From Bradyrhizobium lablabi (lineage in GTDB: Bacteria > Pseudomonadota > Alphaproteobacteria > Rhizobiales > Xanthobacteraceae): a stretch of DNA of 64,000 bases. The stretch is from positions 1-64,000 of the forward strand of contig NZ_JAFCLN010000006.1 in assembly GCF_018129385.1 (NCBI RefSeq), in the 5' to 3' direction. A program made the translations under genes and the position numbers. Of this stretch, positions 35,257 to 44,407 are shown in pieces; within the stretch, counting starts at the first letter, position 1; every line of letters begins with the position of its first letter. Under the pieces are notes generated by a model. It searched no databases and was not told the DNA's origin. It was given only the letters and a program-made list of their open reading frames with translations.

Positions 35257-37446
35257 ATGCGTGACTGTTCGAAGGACCGTGCTGGGTTTGACCGCGTATT
35301 GGTCGCCGTCGCGGCGACATTCCTGACGGTGTCCGCGACCTCGGCGCTGGCCCAGTCCAGCCAGCCGCGCGCCAGCGCCGCTGAACTTGCCATCGAAGCC
35401 GCGATCCCGGTCCCGCAGCCGGCCAACGTTCCGCCGCCGACCGCCGCCGACTTCACGCTGGATGCCACCGCTTCGGTGGCGCCCAAGCAGATCGAGCTGC
35501 CGCGCGCCACGGCGAACACGGATTCAAAGCCGGCTGAGACAAAACCGGCCGAGACCGTAGCGACCGCGCCTGCGGCTCCATCGATGCCGGCCGAAGCTCC
35601 GAAGAGCGACACCGCGACGGCCCCTGCCGTTGCGCCTCCGGCTTCGACAGCTACCGCGCCCGCCACACCGGCACCTGCGACCGCCGCCGCGCCAGCGAGC
35701 GAGCCGGTGAAGGTGAGCACCGTTCCGCCAGCCGACCAGCCTGTCGCCGACAAGCTGCGCGAACTGCTGGCCGCAAAGAACCTGCGCTATTTCGACCGCA
35801 AGGGCGAACGGCAGGCCGTCGAAAAATTCTATTCCGCCCGTGACTATGCACCGGTGTGGACCGCGGCGGGCAGCGTGACCGCCGGCGCCAAGGGCGTCAT
35901 TTCGCGGCTGAAGGATGCGTCCTCGGAAGGCTTGAACGTTTCCGACTATCCGGTGCCGGATTTCGCCGCTGCCAGCACGCCTGACGCGCTGGCGGAGGCC
36001 GAACTGAAGCTGATCTCCAGCATGCTCGACTATGCGCGCCAGGCGCAGAGCGGGCGGATACACTGGTCGCAGGTTTCCGCCGATATCCTCTATCCCGAGC
36101 ATCCGACCGATCCGGCCGAGGTGCTCGCCAATGTCAGCAGTGCGAAGGATGCGTCCGCCGCGCTCGACAGCTACAACCCGCCGCACAAGCTCTACAAGCA
36201 ATTGAAGGCCAAGCTCGCCGAGTTGCGCGGCCAGGGCGACGGGCCGGTCGTCACGATCGCCGAAGGTCCGGCGCTCGCGTTCAAGCCCGCCACCAAGAAG
36301 CAGCCGGCCGTCACGCCGGAAGACCCGCGCGTGCCGCAGCTCCGCGCCAAACTTCACGTCGCCGAAAATCCTGATGACACCAAATACGACGAGAAGGTCG
36401 CCGCGGCGGTGCGCAAATTCCAGGAAAGCGCCGACCTCAAGCCGACCGGCGTGCTCGACGACAAGACGGTCAGGGCGATCAACGCCCCGAAGCGCGACAG
36501 GCAGATCGACGTCGTGCTGGCCAATATGGAGCGCTGGCGCTGGTTGCCGCGCCAGCTTGGCGCGGCCCCGCTCAACGACGCCTACGTGATCCTCAACATT
36601 CCTGATTTCACGCTGAAGGTGATGCAGGGCGGCGCGCAGGTCTGGACCACGCGCGTCGTGACCGGCAAGCCGGGCAACCACGCCACGCCGCTGCTGACCG
36701 AAACGATGAAGTTCATCACGGTCAACCCGACCTGGAACGTGCCGCCGTCGATCATCTACAATGAGTATCTGCCGGCGCTCCAGCAGGACCCGACCGTGCT
36801 GCAACGCATGGGCCTGCGGCTGGAGCGTAACCGTGATGGCAGCATCCACATCTCGCAGCCCCCCGGCGAAGCCAATGCGCTCGGCCGCATCCGCTTCAAC
36901 TTCCCGAACAAGTTCCTAGTCTATCAGCATGACACGCCGGACAAGAACCTGTTCGCTCACGAAGTGCGCGCCTACAGCCATGGTTGCATGCGCGTGCAGA
37001 ACCCGGATGTATACGCCGCGACGCTGCTCAACATCACGATGCCGAATGCCAGCTACACGCCGGAGAAGATCCGCGCCATGTATGGTCGCAGCGAGATCGA
37101 CCTGAAATTCCCGACCCCGATCCCGGTCAACATCACCTACCAGACCGCGTTCGTGGATGACGCCGGCAAGCTCCAGTTCCGCAAGGATATCTACGGCCGC
37201 GACGCCGCCATGATCGCACTGATGAAGAGCGGCAGGGACCTGGAGAACGTGATGGCGCGGGCGTCGCAGCCGAACTATACGCGGCCGCCCGCATCGGCAT
37301 TGCCCTCGAGCGTCGCCTACAATGACGGCTTCTCTTCGGGCCCATCCTTCTTCGAGCGACTGTTCGGACCGCCGACGCCGCCTGCCCCGATCGGCCGGCG
37401 CGGTCAGGCCCAACAGCAGCCGCAACGCCGCGTGATCACCCGCTGA
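35257..37446 (+). CDS. L,D-transpeptidase with peptidoglycan-binding domain (YcbB-like)
   Basis: This 729-residue protein has a Sec signal (VLVAVAATFLTVSATSALAQ), a Pro/Ala-rich linker (about 50-150), a scaffold-like region, a peptidoglycan-binding domain (about 345-410: AVRKFQESADLKPTGVLDDK) and a YkuD catalytic domain. The active-site motif is YSHGCMRV with Cys about residue 577. Such enzymes form 3-3 crosslinks in peptidoglycan. The signal peptide sets the start at ATG 35257. A Gln/Arg-rich tail ends the protein, and a strong terminator follows. Confidence 0.92.
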   Translation: MRDCSKDRAGFDRVLVAVAATFLTVSATSALAQSSQPRASAAELAIEAAIPVPQPANVPPPTAADFTLDATASVAPKQIELPRATANTDSKPAETKPAETVATAPAAPSMPAEAPKSDTATAPAVAPPASTATAPATPAPATAAAPASEPVKVSTVPPADQPVADKLRELLAAKNLRYFDRKGERQAVEKFYSARDYAPVWTAAGSVTAGAKGVISRLKDASSEGLNVSDYPVPDFAAASTPDALAEAELKLISSMLDYARQAQSGRIHWSQVSADILYPEHPTDPAEVLANVSSAKDASAALDSYNPPHKLYKQLKAKLAELRGQGDGPVVTIAEGPALAFKPATKKQPAVTPEDPRVPQLRAKLHVAENPDDTKYDEKVAAAVRKFQESADLKPTGVLDDKTVRAINAPKRDRQIDVVLANMERWRWLPRQLGAAPLNDAYVILNIPDFTLKVMQGGAQVWTTRVVTGKPGNHATPLLTETMKFITVNPTWNVPPSIIYNEYLPALQQDPTVLQRMGLRLERNRDGSIHISQPPGEANALGRIRFNFPNKFLVYQHDTPDKNLFAHEVRAYSHGCMRVQNPDVYAATLLNITMPNASYTPEKIRAMYGRSEIDLKFPTPIPVNITYQTAFVDDAGKLQFRKDIYGRDAAMIALMKSGRDLENVMARASQPNYTRPPASALPSSVAYNDGFSSGPSFFERLFGPPTPPAPIGRRGQAQQQPQRRVITR

Positions 37447-37472
37447 TCGGCGGTGAGGCCAAAACAAACAAA

Positions 37473-37500
37473 GCCGCGACGATTGCGTCGCGGCTTTTTT
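37473..37500 (+). terminator. Rho-independent terminator
   Basis: gccgcgacg (37473-37481) and cgtcgcggc (37486-37494) form a perfect 9-bp stem with loop attg, followed by six T. It ends the transpeptidase transcript. Confidence 0.93.
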
Positions 37501-37788
37501 CTTGAAGGGCCTAGCGGGTTGATTCGGAGCTGGCGACGAAAGCGCAGGCGGACGGGGATATCGGGACTAATACGATACGACCGACGCAGCGCCATCAACA
37601 AAATCTAAAGTAAAAACAAACATATAATTGAAAACGCAAGTACGTTAGCGTTAACCATCCCGCACCTGCGTTGAAAACGCGGGCACTTTTTCGCCACACT
37701 CGGCGGGTTAGGTTAAAGCCGACTTGGGGGCGGGATGGTAAATCTTTGGTTAACCATCTCGCATTAAGAAGACGTTCACTCTCTTTCG
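37501..37788. other. Gene-free leader upstream of the DUF882 gene
   Basis: No gene is supported. The stretch is AT-richer than its neighbours and contains ttaaccatcccgc (from about 37652) and its near-inverse gcgggatggtaaa (from about 37730), plus a further gttaaccatc near 37750. These could form a long-range stem or be regulator half-sites in the leader of the next gene. Confidence 0.5.
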
Positions 37789-39450
37789 TTGCGAAGCGTT
37801 GCTGTTCAGCCACGCCGGGTTTCGAGAGAGGTCAAGATCGGTCGTCCTTTGGGTGGGCTTGTAGTGCTGGCTGACTTCGCGCGCCAATCGAAACCGCTGC
37901 GTTCGGCGAAAGCTGGCTATTGTGCCGGACTTGCCTCGCTATTGCTCCTTGCGGGAGCCGGATCGGTCCAGGACGCCACCGCCCGCAACGAGACCCGCAC
38001 CCTCTCCTTCCATCATACCCATTCCGGCGAAGACCTTACCGTCACCTTCAAGCGCGACGGCCGCTACGACGAAGACGCGCTGAAACAGCTCAATCACTTC
38101 CTGCGCGACTGGCGCAGCCAGGAACAGACCACGATGGATCGTCGCCTGTTCGACATCCTCTGGGAAGTCTACCGCGACGTCGACGGCAAGCAGCCGATCA
38201 ACATCATCTCCTCCTACCGCTCCCCCGCCACCAACGCCATGCTCCGCCGCCGCTCCTCCGGCGTGGCCCGCCACAGCCAGCATATGCTGGGACATGCGAT
38301 GGACTTCTACATTCCCGGCGTGGCGCTCGCGGACATTCGCGCCGCCGGTCTGCGCCTTCAGCGCGGGGGCGTCGGTTTCTATCCGACCTCAGGCTCGCCT
38401 TTCGTCCATCTCGACACCGGCAGCGTCCGCCACTGGCCGCGCATGACGCCCGACCAACTCGTCAAGGTATTCCCGGACGGCCGCACCGTGCATCTGTCCA
38501 CCAGCGGTCCGATGAAGGGTTATGAGCTCGCCAGGGCCGACATCGAACGGCGCGGCGACGGCGACAGCGGCAGCACGATCAGCAGGCCGTCGAACTTCCT
38601 GGCCGCGCTGTTCAAGAGCAAATCCGCTGACGAGGATGAAGAGAGCGCCGCTCCCGTCGTGAACGAGAAGCCGGTCCGCACGACCCAGGTCGCCGCCACC
38701 AAATCCGCCGAGCCGGTCCCGGTGCCGCGCGCAAAACCCGCAGCGACCCTGCAACTGGCCTCCGCCAACGCCGAGATCGTGCAGGCGCCGAAGGCGAAGC
38801 AGGCAGCCGCGCCGGTCGCCCAGAGCGAGCCCAAGCTGGAAACGCCCGCCGACATCATCAATGCCCGCGGCTTCTGGGATAACATTCCGGCAACGCCGCA
38901 GCAGGCAACGCCCGCCCAGATCGCGGCCATCAATGCCCGCAGGGCCGTCAATGCCGCCGATCCGCAAGCAACCGCCAGCGTCAGCGAAAGCTTCAACAAG
39001 GCGATGGCCTACGCCCCGGCCGCAGCGCCCGCCCCGGAGCGCGCCAACGTCGTGACCGCTTCGGCGCCGATCCCGCGCAGTGCCCGCCCCACCGCCGCCT
39101 CGCGCAATTCGATGGCCGTCAACGACGTCACCACCGTCGTCGGCAAGGGCGCGCAGGGCGAGACCAGCGTCATCGCCACCTCGACCCGGCTCGCCGCAGG
39201 CAAGGGCAGCGACATCTGGATGCGCGTGATGATGCTGGCGCCGAGCGCAAGCACGTCGATGTCCGTCACCGTGATGGGCGACGCCGACATGACCTTGATG
39301 CGTTCCTATTTCGTCAAGCCGCTGGCGATCGTCGCGATGACCTTCTCCGAGGATCCGATGCTCGGCATGGTCACCGACCGCTTCACCGGATCGGCCACCG
39401 CACGGCTCGAGACGCAATCCTTTGTGATGCGCACCGCGTCGCTGCGGTAG
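37789..39450 (+). CDS. DUF882 (YcbK-like) peptidoglycan peptidase M15 family protein
   Basis: This protein of 553 residues (longest form, TTG start) has a Sec-type signal (AGLASLLLLAGAGSVQDATA) and a DUF882/Peptidase_M15_2 domain. Zinc-ligand and active-site signatures are SSYRSPATNAMLRR, HSQHMLGHAMDFY and GGVGFYPTSGSPFVHLDTG. A long Ala/Pro-rich C-terminal part follows, ending in a region of unknown role. A GTG at 37864 gives 528 residues and places the signal nearer the N terminus, so the true start is uncertain. It should trim peptidoglycan peptides together with enzymes such as the upstream transpeptidase. Confidence 0.87.
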   Translation: MRSVAVQPRRVSREVKIGRPLGGLVVLADFARQSKPLRSAKAGYCAGLASLLLLAGAGSVQDATARNETRTLSFHHTHSGEDLTVTFKRDGRYDEDALKQLNHFLRDWRSQEQTTMDRRLFDILWEVYRDVDGKQPINIISSYRSPATNAMLRRRSSGVARHSQHMLGHAMDFYIPGVALADIRAAGLRLQRGGVGFYPTSGSPFVHLDTGSVRHWPRMTPDQLVKVFPDGRTVHLSTSGPMKGYELARADIERRGDGDSGSTISRPSNFLAALFKSKSADEDEESAAPVVNEKPVRTTQVAATKSAEPVPVPRAKPAATLQLASANAEIVQAPKAKQAAAPVAQSEPKLETPADIINARGFWDNIPATPQQATPAQIAAINARRAVNAADPQATASVSESFNKAMAYAPAAAPAPERANVVTASAPIPRSARPTAASRNSMAVNDVTTVVGKGAQGETSVIATSTRLAAGKGSDIWMRVMMLAPSASTSMSVTVMGDADMTLMRSYFVKPLAIVAMTFSEDPMLGMVTDRFTGSATARLETQSFVMRTASLR

Positions 39451-39489
39451 GCCCGCGCTGCCTTCCCTTCGCTGGTGTAGCCCAGCCGG

Positions 39490-41250
39490 TCAGGCCGGCA
39501 AACCTGCCTTGAGCAAGCCCGCCTCGTGGCGTCGGCGATCGATTTCGCGCTTATAGTGCTGGGTAGCGAGGTAGGTCGCAACCGTGAAGCCTGGTTCGCG
39601 TTTGACGACCTCTGCCGCGTGCGCGGCGGCGGCGACCGCGCTGCCCATCTGCGCGAACGTCGCAGCGAGGAAGGCATGATGAGTGTGATCCGGCCGCGTA
39701 ATCCGCGAGAATGCCTCCGCAGCCTCGGCATATTTCTCGGCACAGTAACAGGCTCGTCCGAGGTGATTCCAGAAGCGCTCCGGATGATAGGGATTGAGGC
39801 GCATCGCCTTCTTGATCCAGTCGATGCCTTCCTCCGGCAGCCCCAGCCAGGTCAGTAGCTCGCCCTGCTGCACCACGATGAGGTCGTAATTGGGGTTGAG
39901 CGCCAGCGCCCGCTCCTGATGGTAGGCGGCCTTGTCGTGATCTTCGCGATTGAGGTTCACCGCGGCGAGGATCCGGTGCACGTCGCTGTCGTTGTCGTCA
40001 AGCGCCAGCGCGGTCTCCAGCTCCGCAGCCACTTGCTGAAAGGTGGCATCGCGATCTTCGCACCAGTTATAAACCCAGGTCTGACCCAGCACGCATCCTT
40101 TCCAAGCATGAGCGTGCGCATAGTTCGGGTCGAGCGCGAGGGCGCGATCGAGCAGCCGCAGTGCTTGCGCATTGTCCTCACGCGCCGAGCGGTGATGCAG
40201 CACCTTGGCAGCCAGCACGCACTCGTAGGCAGCCATGTTGTCGGTGGGTTTGCGCTTGGCGCGATCGTGCGTCGCTGCCTCGACCCGCCCGGCCATTGTC
40301 GCGACAATGGCGCAGGTGATCTCGTCCTGGATGGCAAAGACATCTTCCAGCTTGCGGTCATAGCGTTCGGCCCAGATGTGCCGGTCAGACTCCGCGTCGA
40401 TCAACTGCACGGTGACGCGAATGCGGTCACCCACCTTCCGCACGCTGCCCTCGAGAAGGTAGTCGACACCGAGCTCGCGCGCGACCTCCTGCACTTTCAC
40501 CGCCTTGCCCTTGTACACGAAGCTCGAATTACGTGAGATCACCAACAGGTCGTGAAAACGCGATAGTTCGGTAATGACGTCCTCCGTGAGGCCATCCGCA
40601 AAGAACTCCTGCTCCTGATCGCCGCTCATATTGACGAGCGGCAGCACGGCGATCGACGGCTTCCGGCCGATCTGCGCCACCGTGTCTGCCATCTTGTCCG
40701 GCGGGCTCCTTGCGTCCTGCTGCAGCCGAACCCGAAATACGCGGATCGGCCGGGCGATGTTCTTGACGATCTGCTCGCCGATATCCTCGAATTCGACACC
40801 GTCGAGTCGTTCGCCTAGCTGGTCGCGTACCGCGCTTGAAACGCAAATACCGCCCGGTTCGGCCAGCGTTTCCAGGCGCGCCGCGACGTTGACGCCATCG
40901 CCAAAGATGTCGTCTCCCTCAACTATCACGTCACCCAGATTGATGCCGATACGAAATTGTATCCACCGCGCCGGCGAGACGTCAGAGTTACGCCGCATCA
41001 TGCGGTGCTGGACCTCGGTGGCGCACAATACCGCGTCGACAATGCTGTGAAACTCGACCAGCATGCCATCGCCCGTGGTCTTTATGATACGGCCGCGATT
41101 CTTGGCAATGGCCGGATCAATCAGTTCGATCCGATGGGTCTTCAGACGCGCAAGTGTACCCGTTTCGTCGGCTTCCATCAGCCGACTAAAGCCGACCATA
41201 TCGGCCGCGAGGACCGCCGCGAGCCTGCGCTCTGGTCCGGGCACGTCCAT
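39490..41250 (-). CDS. Class III adenylate/guanylate cyclase with TolB-like and TPR domains
   Basis: This 586-residue protein starts with a class III cyclase domain (about 1-175) with metal-binding Asp in AAVLAADMVGFSRLM and GDGMLVEF, and INLGDVIVEGDDIFGDGVNVA. A TolB-like domain follows (IAVLPLVNMSGDQEQEFFADG), then TPR repeats (about 330-580). This architecture is a large family in rhizobia. It should make cAMP or cGMP, with the TPR part sensing or recruiting partners. It has no membrane span. Confidence 0.92.
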   Translation of the reverse strand: MDVPGPERRLAAVLAADMVGFSRLMEADETGTLARLKTHRIELIDPAIAKNRGRIIKTTGDGMLVEFHSIVDAVLCATEVQHRMMRRNSDVSPARWIQFRIGINLGDVIVEGDDIFGDGVNVAARLETLAEPGGICVSSAVRDQLGERLDGVEFEDIGEQIVKNIARPIRVFRVRLQQDARSPPDKMADTVAQIGRKPSIAVLPLVNMSGDQEQEFFADGLTEDVITELSRFHDLLVISRNSSFVYKGKAVKVQEVARELGVDYLLEGSVRKVGDRIRVTVQLIDAESDRHIWAERYDRKLEDVFAIQDEITCAIVATMAGRVEAATHDRAKRKPTDNMAAYECVLAAKVLHHRSAREDNAQALRLLDRALALDPNYAHAHAWKGCVLGQTWVYNWCEDRDATFQQVAAELETALALDDNDSDVHRILAAVNLNREDHDKAAYHQERALALNPNYDLIVVQQGELLTWLGLPEEGIDWIKKAMRLNPYHPERFWNHLGRACYCAEKYAEAAEAFSRITRPDHTHHAFLAATFAQMGSAVAAAAHAAEVVKREPGFTVATYLATQHYKREIDRRRHEAGLLKAGLPA

Positions 41251-41337
41251 TTGTTCGGTTCCTTCACCGAACAGTTTAGCAGATCGGGTGATTTTACCAA
41301 AGCTTCCAGAGGTCGGGCAGGCCTCCGCGCCGGGACC

Positions 41338-41610
41338 TCACAGCATCCCCAGCGCCTGCATATAGGTCTCGAGAATCGTCTCGGCCTCGGCGCGCTCGTT
41401 GGGATCCTGCTTGCGCAGCCGCACGATCTGCCGCAGCGCCTTGACGTCGAAGCCGTTGCCTTTGCCTTCGGCATAGACGTCGCGGATGTCGTCCGAGATG
41501 GTCTTCTTCTCTTCTTCCAGCCGCTCGATGCGCTCGATGATGGACTTGAGCTGGTCTTTGGCAAATCGCGTTGCGGGCGCTTCTTCCTGGACGGCGGCAG
41601 AGGTGTCCAT
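41338..41610 (-). CDS. gapR: GapR-like nucleoid-associated protein (DUF2312)
   Basis: This 90-residue protein has the GapR pattern: a helical pair ([40 protein letters not shown]), then [14 protein letters not shown] and the C-terminal [16 protein letters not shown]. GapR of Caulobacter binds overtwisted DNA ahead of the replication fork. The start MDTSAA at 41610 has aggagt 6 bp upstream. It lies 215 bp downstream of the DUF1244 gene in the same direction. Confidence 0.93.
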   Translation of the reverse strand: MDTSAAVQEEAPATRFAKDQLKSIIERIERLEEEKKTISDDIRDVYAEGKGNGFDVKALRQIVRLRKQDPNERAEAETILETYMQALGML

Positions 41611-41783
41611 CGTGTACTCCTGACGGGAACTGATGGGTGAGACGGTTACGCGGCATGCGTTGCCGCACACCGCGTGTTCAATTCGACCCTCAAGTTTGCA
41701 GTCCCTTCCGTCAAGGAAACATCGCGCTCATCCACAGCGCGCCCACAGGAAGGTGCGCGGGCACGATTCTCTCAACGGAATTG

Positions 41784-41812
41784 GTCATGCGGGGCTTGTG
41801 CCCGGCCATGAC
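41784..41812. repeat. Palindromic intergenic unit
   Basis: gtcatg (41784-41789) and catgac (41807-41812) flank an inner gggc-ttgt-gccc stem, 12 bp after the DUF1244 stop in reading direction. It resembles a family of short rhizobial palindromes and may act as a terminator, although no T-run follows. Confidence 0.5.
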
Positions 41813-41824
41813 GAAATGAGCGAA

Positions 41825-42130
41825 TCAGTGCCCGTGCGGATGGACTTTCTTCATCTTATCGAGCTGCTCGGGCGTGGCGGCGCCCTGATATTTCGCCTTC
41901 CAGGCCTCGTAGGGCATGCCGTAGACCGCCTCGCGGGTCTCGTCTTTGGACAGTCCGAGGCCCTTGGCGTCGGCCTCTTCTTTCATCCAGTTGGACAGGC
42001 AGTTGCGGCAGAAGCCAGCCAGATTCATCAGATCGATGTTCTGGACGTCGGTCCGTTCACGCAGATGCGCGACCAGGCGCCGGAATACGGCAGCTTCAAG
42101 CTCGGTCTGGGTCTTGTCGTCGATCGCCAT
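41825..42130 (-). CDS. DUF1244 family protein
   Basis: This 101-residue protein matches DUF1244 with NIDLMNLAGFCRNCLSNWM, YGMPYEAWKAKYQ and EQLDKMKKVHPHGH. The Cys-x-x-Cys pair in FCRNCLS could bind metal or form a disulfide. Function unknown. The family is conserved in alphaproteobacteria and often lies close to gapR, as here. Confidence 0.86.
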   Translation of the reverse strand: MAIDDKTQTELEAAVFRRLVAHLRERTDVQNIDLMNLAGFCRNCLSNWMKEEADAKGLGLSKDETREAVYGMPYEAWKAKYQGAATPEQLDKMKKVHPHGH

Positions 42131-42272
42131 GGCTGTCCTCGCCGCTTTTCCGGTCCGTTTCAGGTGCTATTGAGCTAGGAATTGTCACAGATTTTGCCAT
42201 ATCCGCAGCCAAAACTGGACAATGCCGGGCGGAGCCCGTTTCCCGCAGCGTGGGAAAGGCGTCCCCGGGGCG

Positions 42273-42301
42273 TTGACAGTTCCTGCCCGGCCACGCGAAA
42301 T
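42273..42301 (+). promoter_or_regulatory. Possible promoter of the DUF1036-pyk operon
   Basis: A perfect TTGACA lies at 42273-42278, and 17 bp later CGAAAT at 42296-42301 is a weak -10. The gene starts at 42330. The -35 is strong but the -10 matches only three positions. Confidence 0.35.
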
Positions 42302-42329
42302 CGTCAATGATTTGATATAGCTTCGCTGC

Positions 42330-42911
42330 ATGACCGCAACAGATTTCATCCCCCTCTCCTCGCGCACCTTCGCCAAGCTTCTGCCCGTGCTGGCGCTCGT
42401 GGCCGGGTTCCTGTGGAACGGTTCGGCGGCTGCCGACTTTCGTCTCTGCAACAACACGTCGAGCCGGGTCGGTATCGCCCTTGGCTACAAGGATGCCGAC
42501 GGCTGGACCACAGAGGGGTGGTGGAACGTATCGTCGCGAAGCTGTGAGACGCTGCTGCGCGGTACGCTTGTCGCACGGTTCTACTACATCTACGCGCTGG
42601 ATTATGACCGCGGCGGTGAATGGTCAGGACAGGCTTTTATGTGCTCGCGCGACAAGGAATTCACCATCAAGGGGACCGAGAACTGCCTGGCGCGCGGCTT
42701 TGACCGCACCGGGTTTTTCGAGGTCGATACCGGCGAGCAGCGCGCATGGACCGTCCAATTGACCGAAGCGAACGAACAGCCGTCACAGCGCGTACCGGGG
42801 ATTCCCGGAACGGTCGGTCCAGGCGGGCCAAACCTGCCGGGCCTGCCCAATCCACAGGGCGCAACGCCTCCGGCGTCGGGTCTGCCACCGGCGCCCGGGA
42901 CGAAACAATGA
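42330..42911 (+). CDS. DUF1036 family exported protein
   Basis: This 193-residue protein has a Sec-type signal (LLPVLALVAGFLWNGSAAA) and the DUF1036 domain (about 35-150) beginning DFRLCNNTSSRVGIALGYKD with WWNVSSRSCETLL and FYYIYALDYDRGGEW. A Pro/Gly-rich tail of about 40 residues ends it. Function is unknown. It overlaps pyk by four bases (ATGA), an unusual partner for an exported protein. Confidence 0.86.
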   Translation: MTATDFIPLSSRTFAKLLPVLALVAGFLWNGSAAADFRLCNNTSSRVGIALGYKDADGWTTEGWWNVSSRSCETLLRGTLVARFYYIYALDYDRGGEWSGQAFMCSRDKEFTIKGTENCLARGFDRTGFFEVDTGEQRAWTVQLTEANEQPSQRVPGIPGTVGPGGPNLPGLPNPQGATPPASGLPPAPGTKQ

Positions 42912-44344
42912 GGCGTCTGCGCCGTATCAAGATATTGGCGACCCTTGGCCCTGCCTCTTCCGACAGCGCCATGATCCGACGCCTGTTCGAGGCGGGCGCC
43001 GACGTCTTCCGCATCAACATGAGCCACACGCCGCATGACAAGATGCGCGAGATGGTGGCGACCATCCGCAATGTCGAATCGAGCTACGGCCGGCCGATCG
43101 GCATCCTGGTCGATCTGCAAGGGCCGAAGCTGCGGCTGGGCGCGTTCAAGGATGGCGCAACCCAGCTCAACAACGGCCAGAGCTTTGTGCTCGATTCCGA
43201 CAAGACGCCCGGCGACAACAGCCGCGTCCATCTTCCGCATCCGGAAATCCTCGCAGCGCTGCGCCCCGGCCATGCGCTGCTGCTCGATGACGGCAAGGTG
43301 CGCCTGATCGCGGAAGAAACGTCACCCGACCACGCCGTGACGCGCGTGGTGATCGGCGGCAAGATGTCGGACCGCAAGGGCGTCAGCCTGCCGGATACCG
43401 ATTTGCCCGTCTCCGCCATGACGCCAAAGGACCGCGCCGATCTCGAGGCCGCGCTGGTGACCGGCGTCGACTGGATCGCGCTCTCCTTCGTGCAGCGCGC
43501 CGAAGACGTGCACGAGGCCAAGAAGATGATCCGCGGCCGCGCCGCCGTGATGGCCAAGATCGAGAAGCCGCAGGCGATCGATCGGCTCGCCGAGATCATC
43601 GACGCCTCCGATGCGCTGATGGTGGCGCGCGGCGATCTCGGCGTCGAGCTGCCGCTGGAGCGGGTGCCTTCCTTGCAGAAGCAGATGACGCGGATGGCGC
43701 GCCGTGCCGGCAAGCCGGTGGTGATCGCGACGCAAATGCTGGAATCGATGATCCAGGCACCGGTGCCGACGCGCGCCGAAGTGTCCGACGTCGCGACCGC
43801 CGTCTATGAAGGCGCCGACGCCATCATGCTGTCAGCGGAATCGGCGGCCGGAAAATTCCCGGTCGAAGCCGTCTCCACCATGAACCGCATCGGCGAGGAA
43901 GTGGAGCGTGATCCGACCTATCGCACCGTGCTGTCAGCGCAGCGCATGGAGCCCGAGCCTACCGTCGGCGACGCCATTGCGGATGCCGCGCGGCAGATCG
44001 CCGAAACGCTCGAACTCTCCGCCATCATCTGCTGGACTGATTCCGGTTCGACCGCGATCCGCGTTGCGCGCGAGCGGCCAAAGCCCCCGGTGGTCGCGAT
44101 CACGCCGAACATCGCGACCGGACGCAAGCTCGCCGCGGTCTGGGGCGTACATTGCGTCGTCGCCGAGGATGCGCGCGATCAGGACGACATGGTCGACCGC
44201 GCCGGCTCGATCGCGTTCCGCGACGGATTTGCGCGGGCCGGCCAGCGCGTGATCATCGTCGCGGGTGTGCCGCTCGGTACGCCCGGCACCACCAACATGG
44301 TGCGCATCGCCAATGTCGGGCCTGATGGCACTGCGGAGAAGTGA
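42908..44344 (+). CDS. pyk: Pyruvate kinase
   Basis: This 478-residue glycolytic enzyme converts phosphoenolpyruvate and ADP to pyruvate and ATP. Motifs: KILATLGPASS at the N terminus, FRINMSHTPHDKM, IMAKIEKPQAIDRL-like (VMAKIEKPQA), the MVARGDLGVELPLE site and VIATQMLESMI. The start ATG at 42908 overlaps the DUF1036 stop; a longer reading into that gene is not used. Confidence 0.96.
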   Translation: MRRLRRIKILATLGPASSDSAMIRRLFEAGADVFRINMSHTPHDKMREMVATIRNVESSYGRPIGILVDLQGPKLRLGAFKDGATQLNNGQSFVLDSDKTPGDNSRVHLPHPEILAALRPGHALLLDDGKVRLIAEETSPDHAVTRVVIGGKMSDRKGVSLPDTDLPVSAMTPKDRADLEAALVTGVDWIALSFVQRAEDVHEAKKMIRGRAAVMAKIEKPQAIDRLAEIIDASDALMVARGDLGVELPLERVPSLQKQMTRMARRAGKPVVIATQMLESMIQAPVPTRAEVSDVATAVYEGADAIMLSAESAAGKFPVEAVSTMNRIGEEVERDPTYRTVLSAQRMEPEPTVGDAIADAARQIAETLELSAIICWTDSGSTAIRVARERPKPPVVAITPNIATGRKLAAVWGVHCVVAEDARDQDDMVDRAGSIAFRDGFARAGQRVIIVAGVPLGTPGTTNMVRIANVGPDGTAEK

Positions 44345-44407
44345 CGGCGCTCTTACGCCGTCGTTCCGGGGCGCGCCCGAGCGGTTTGGTCTATTGAGAG
44401 CGGCGAA

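Noticed and set aside
44345..44407. cgtcgttccggggcgcgccc resembling a fragment of a rhizobial repeat
   Set aside because: It is too short and has no inverted partner, so a repeat element is not supported.
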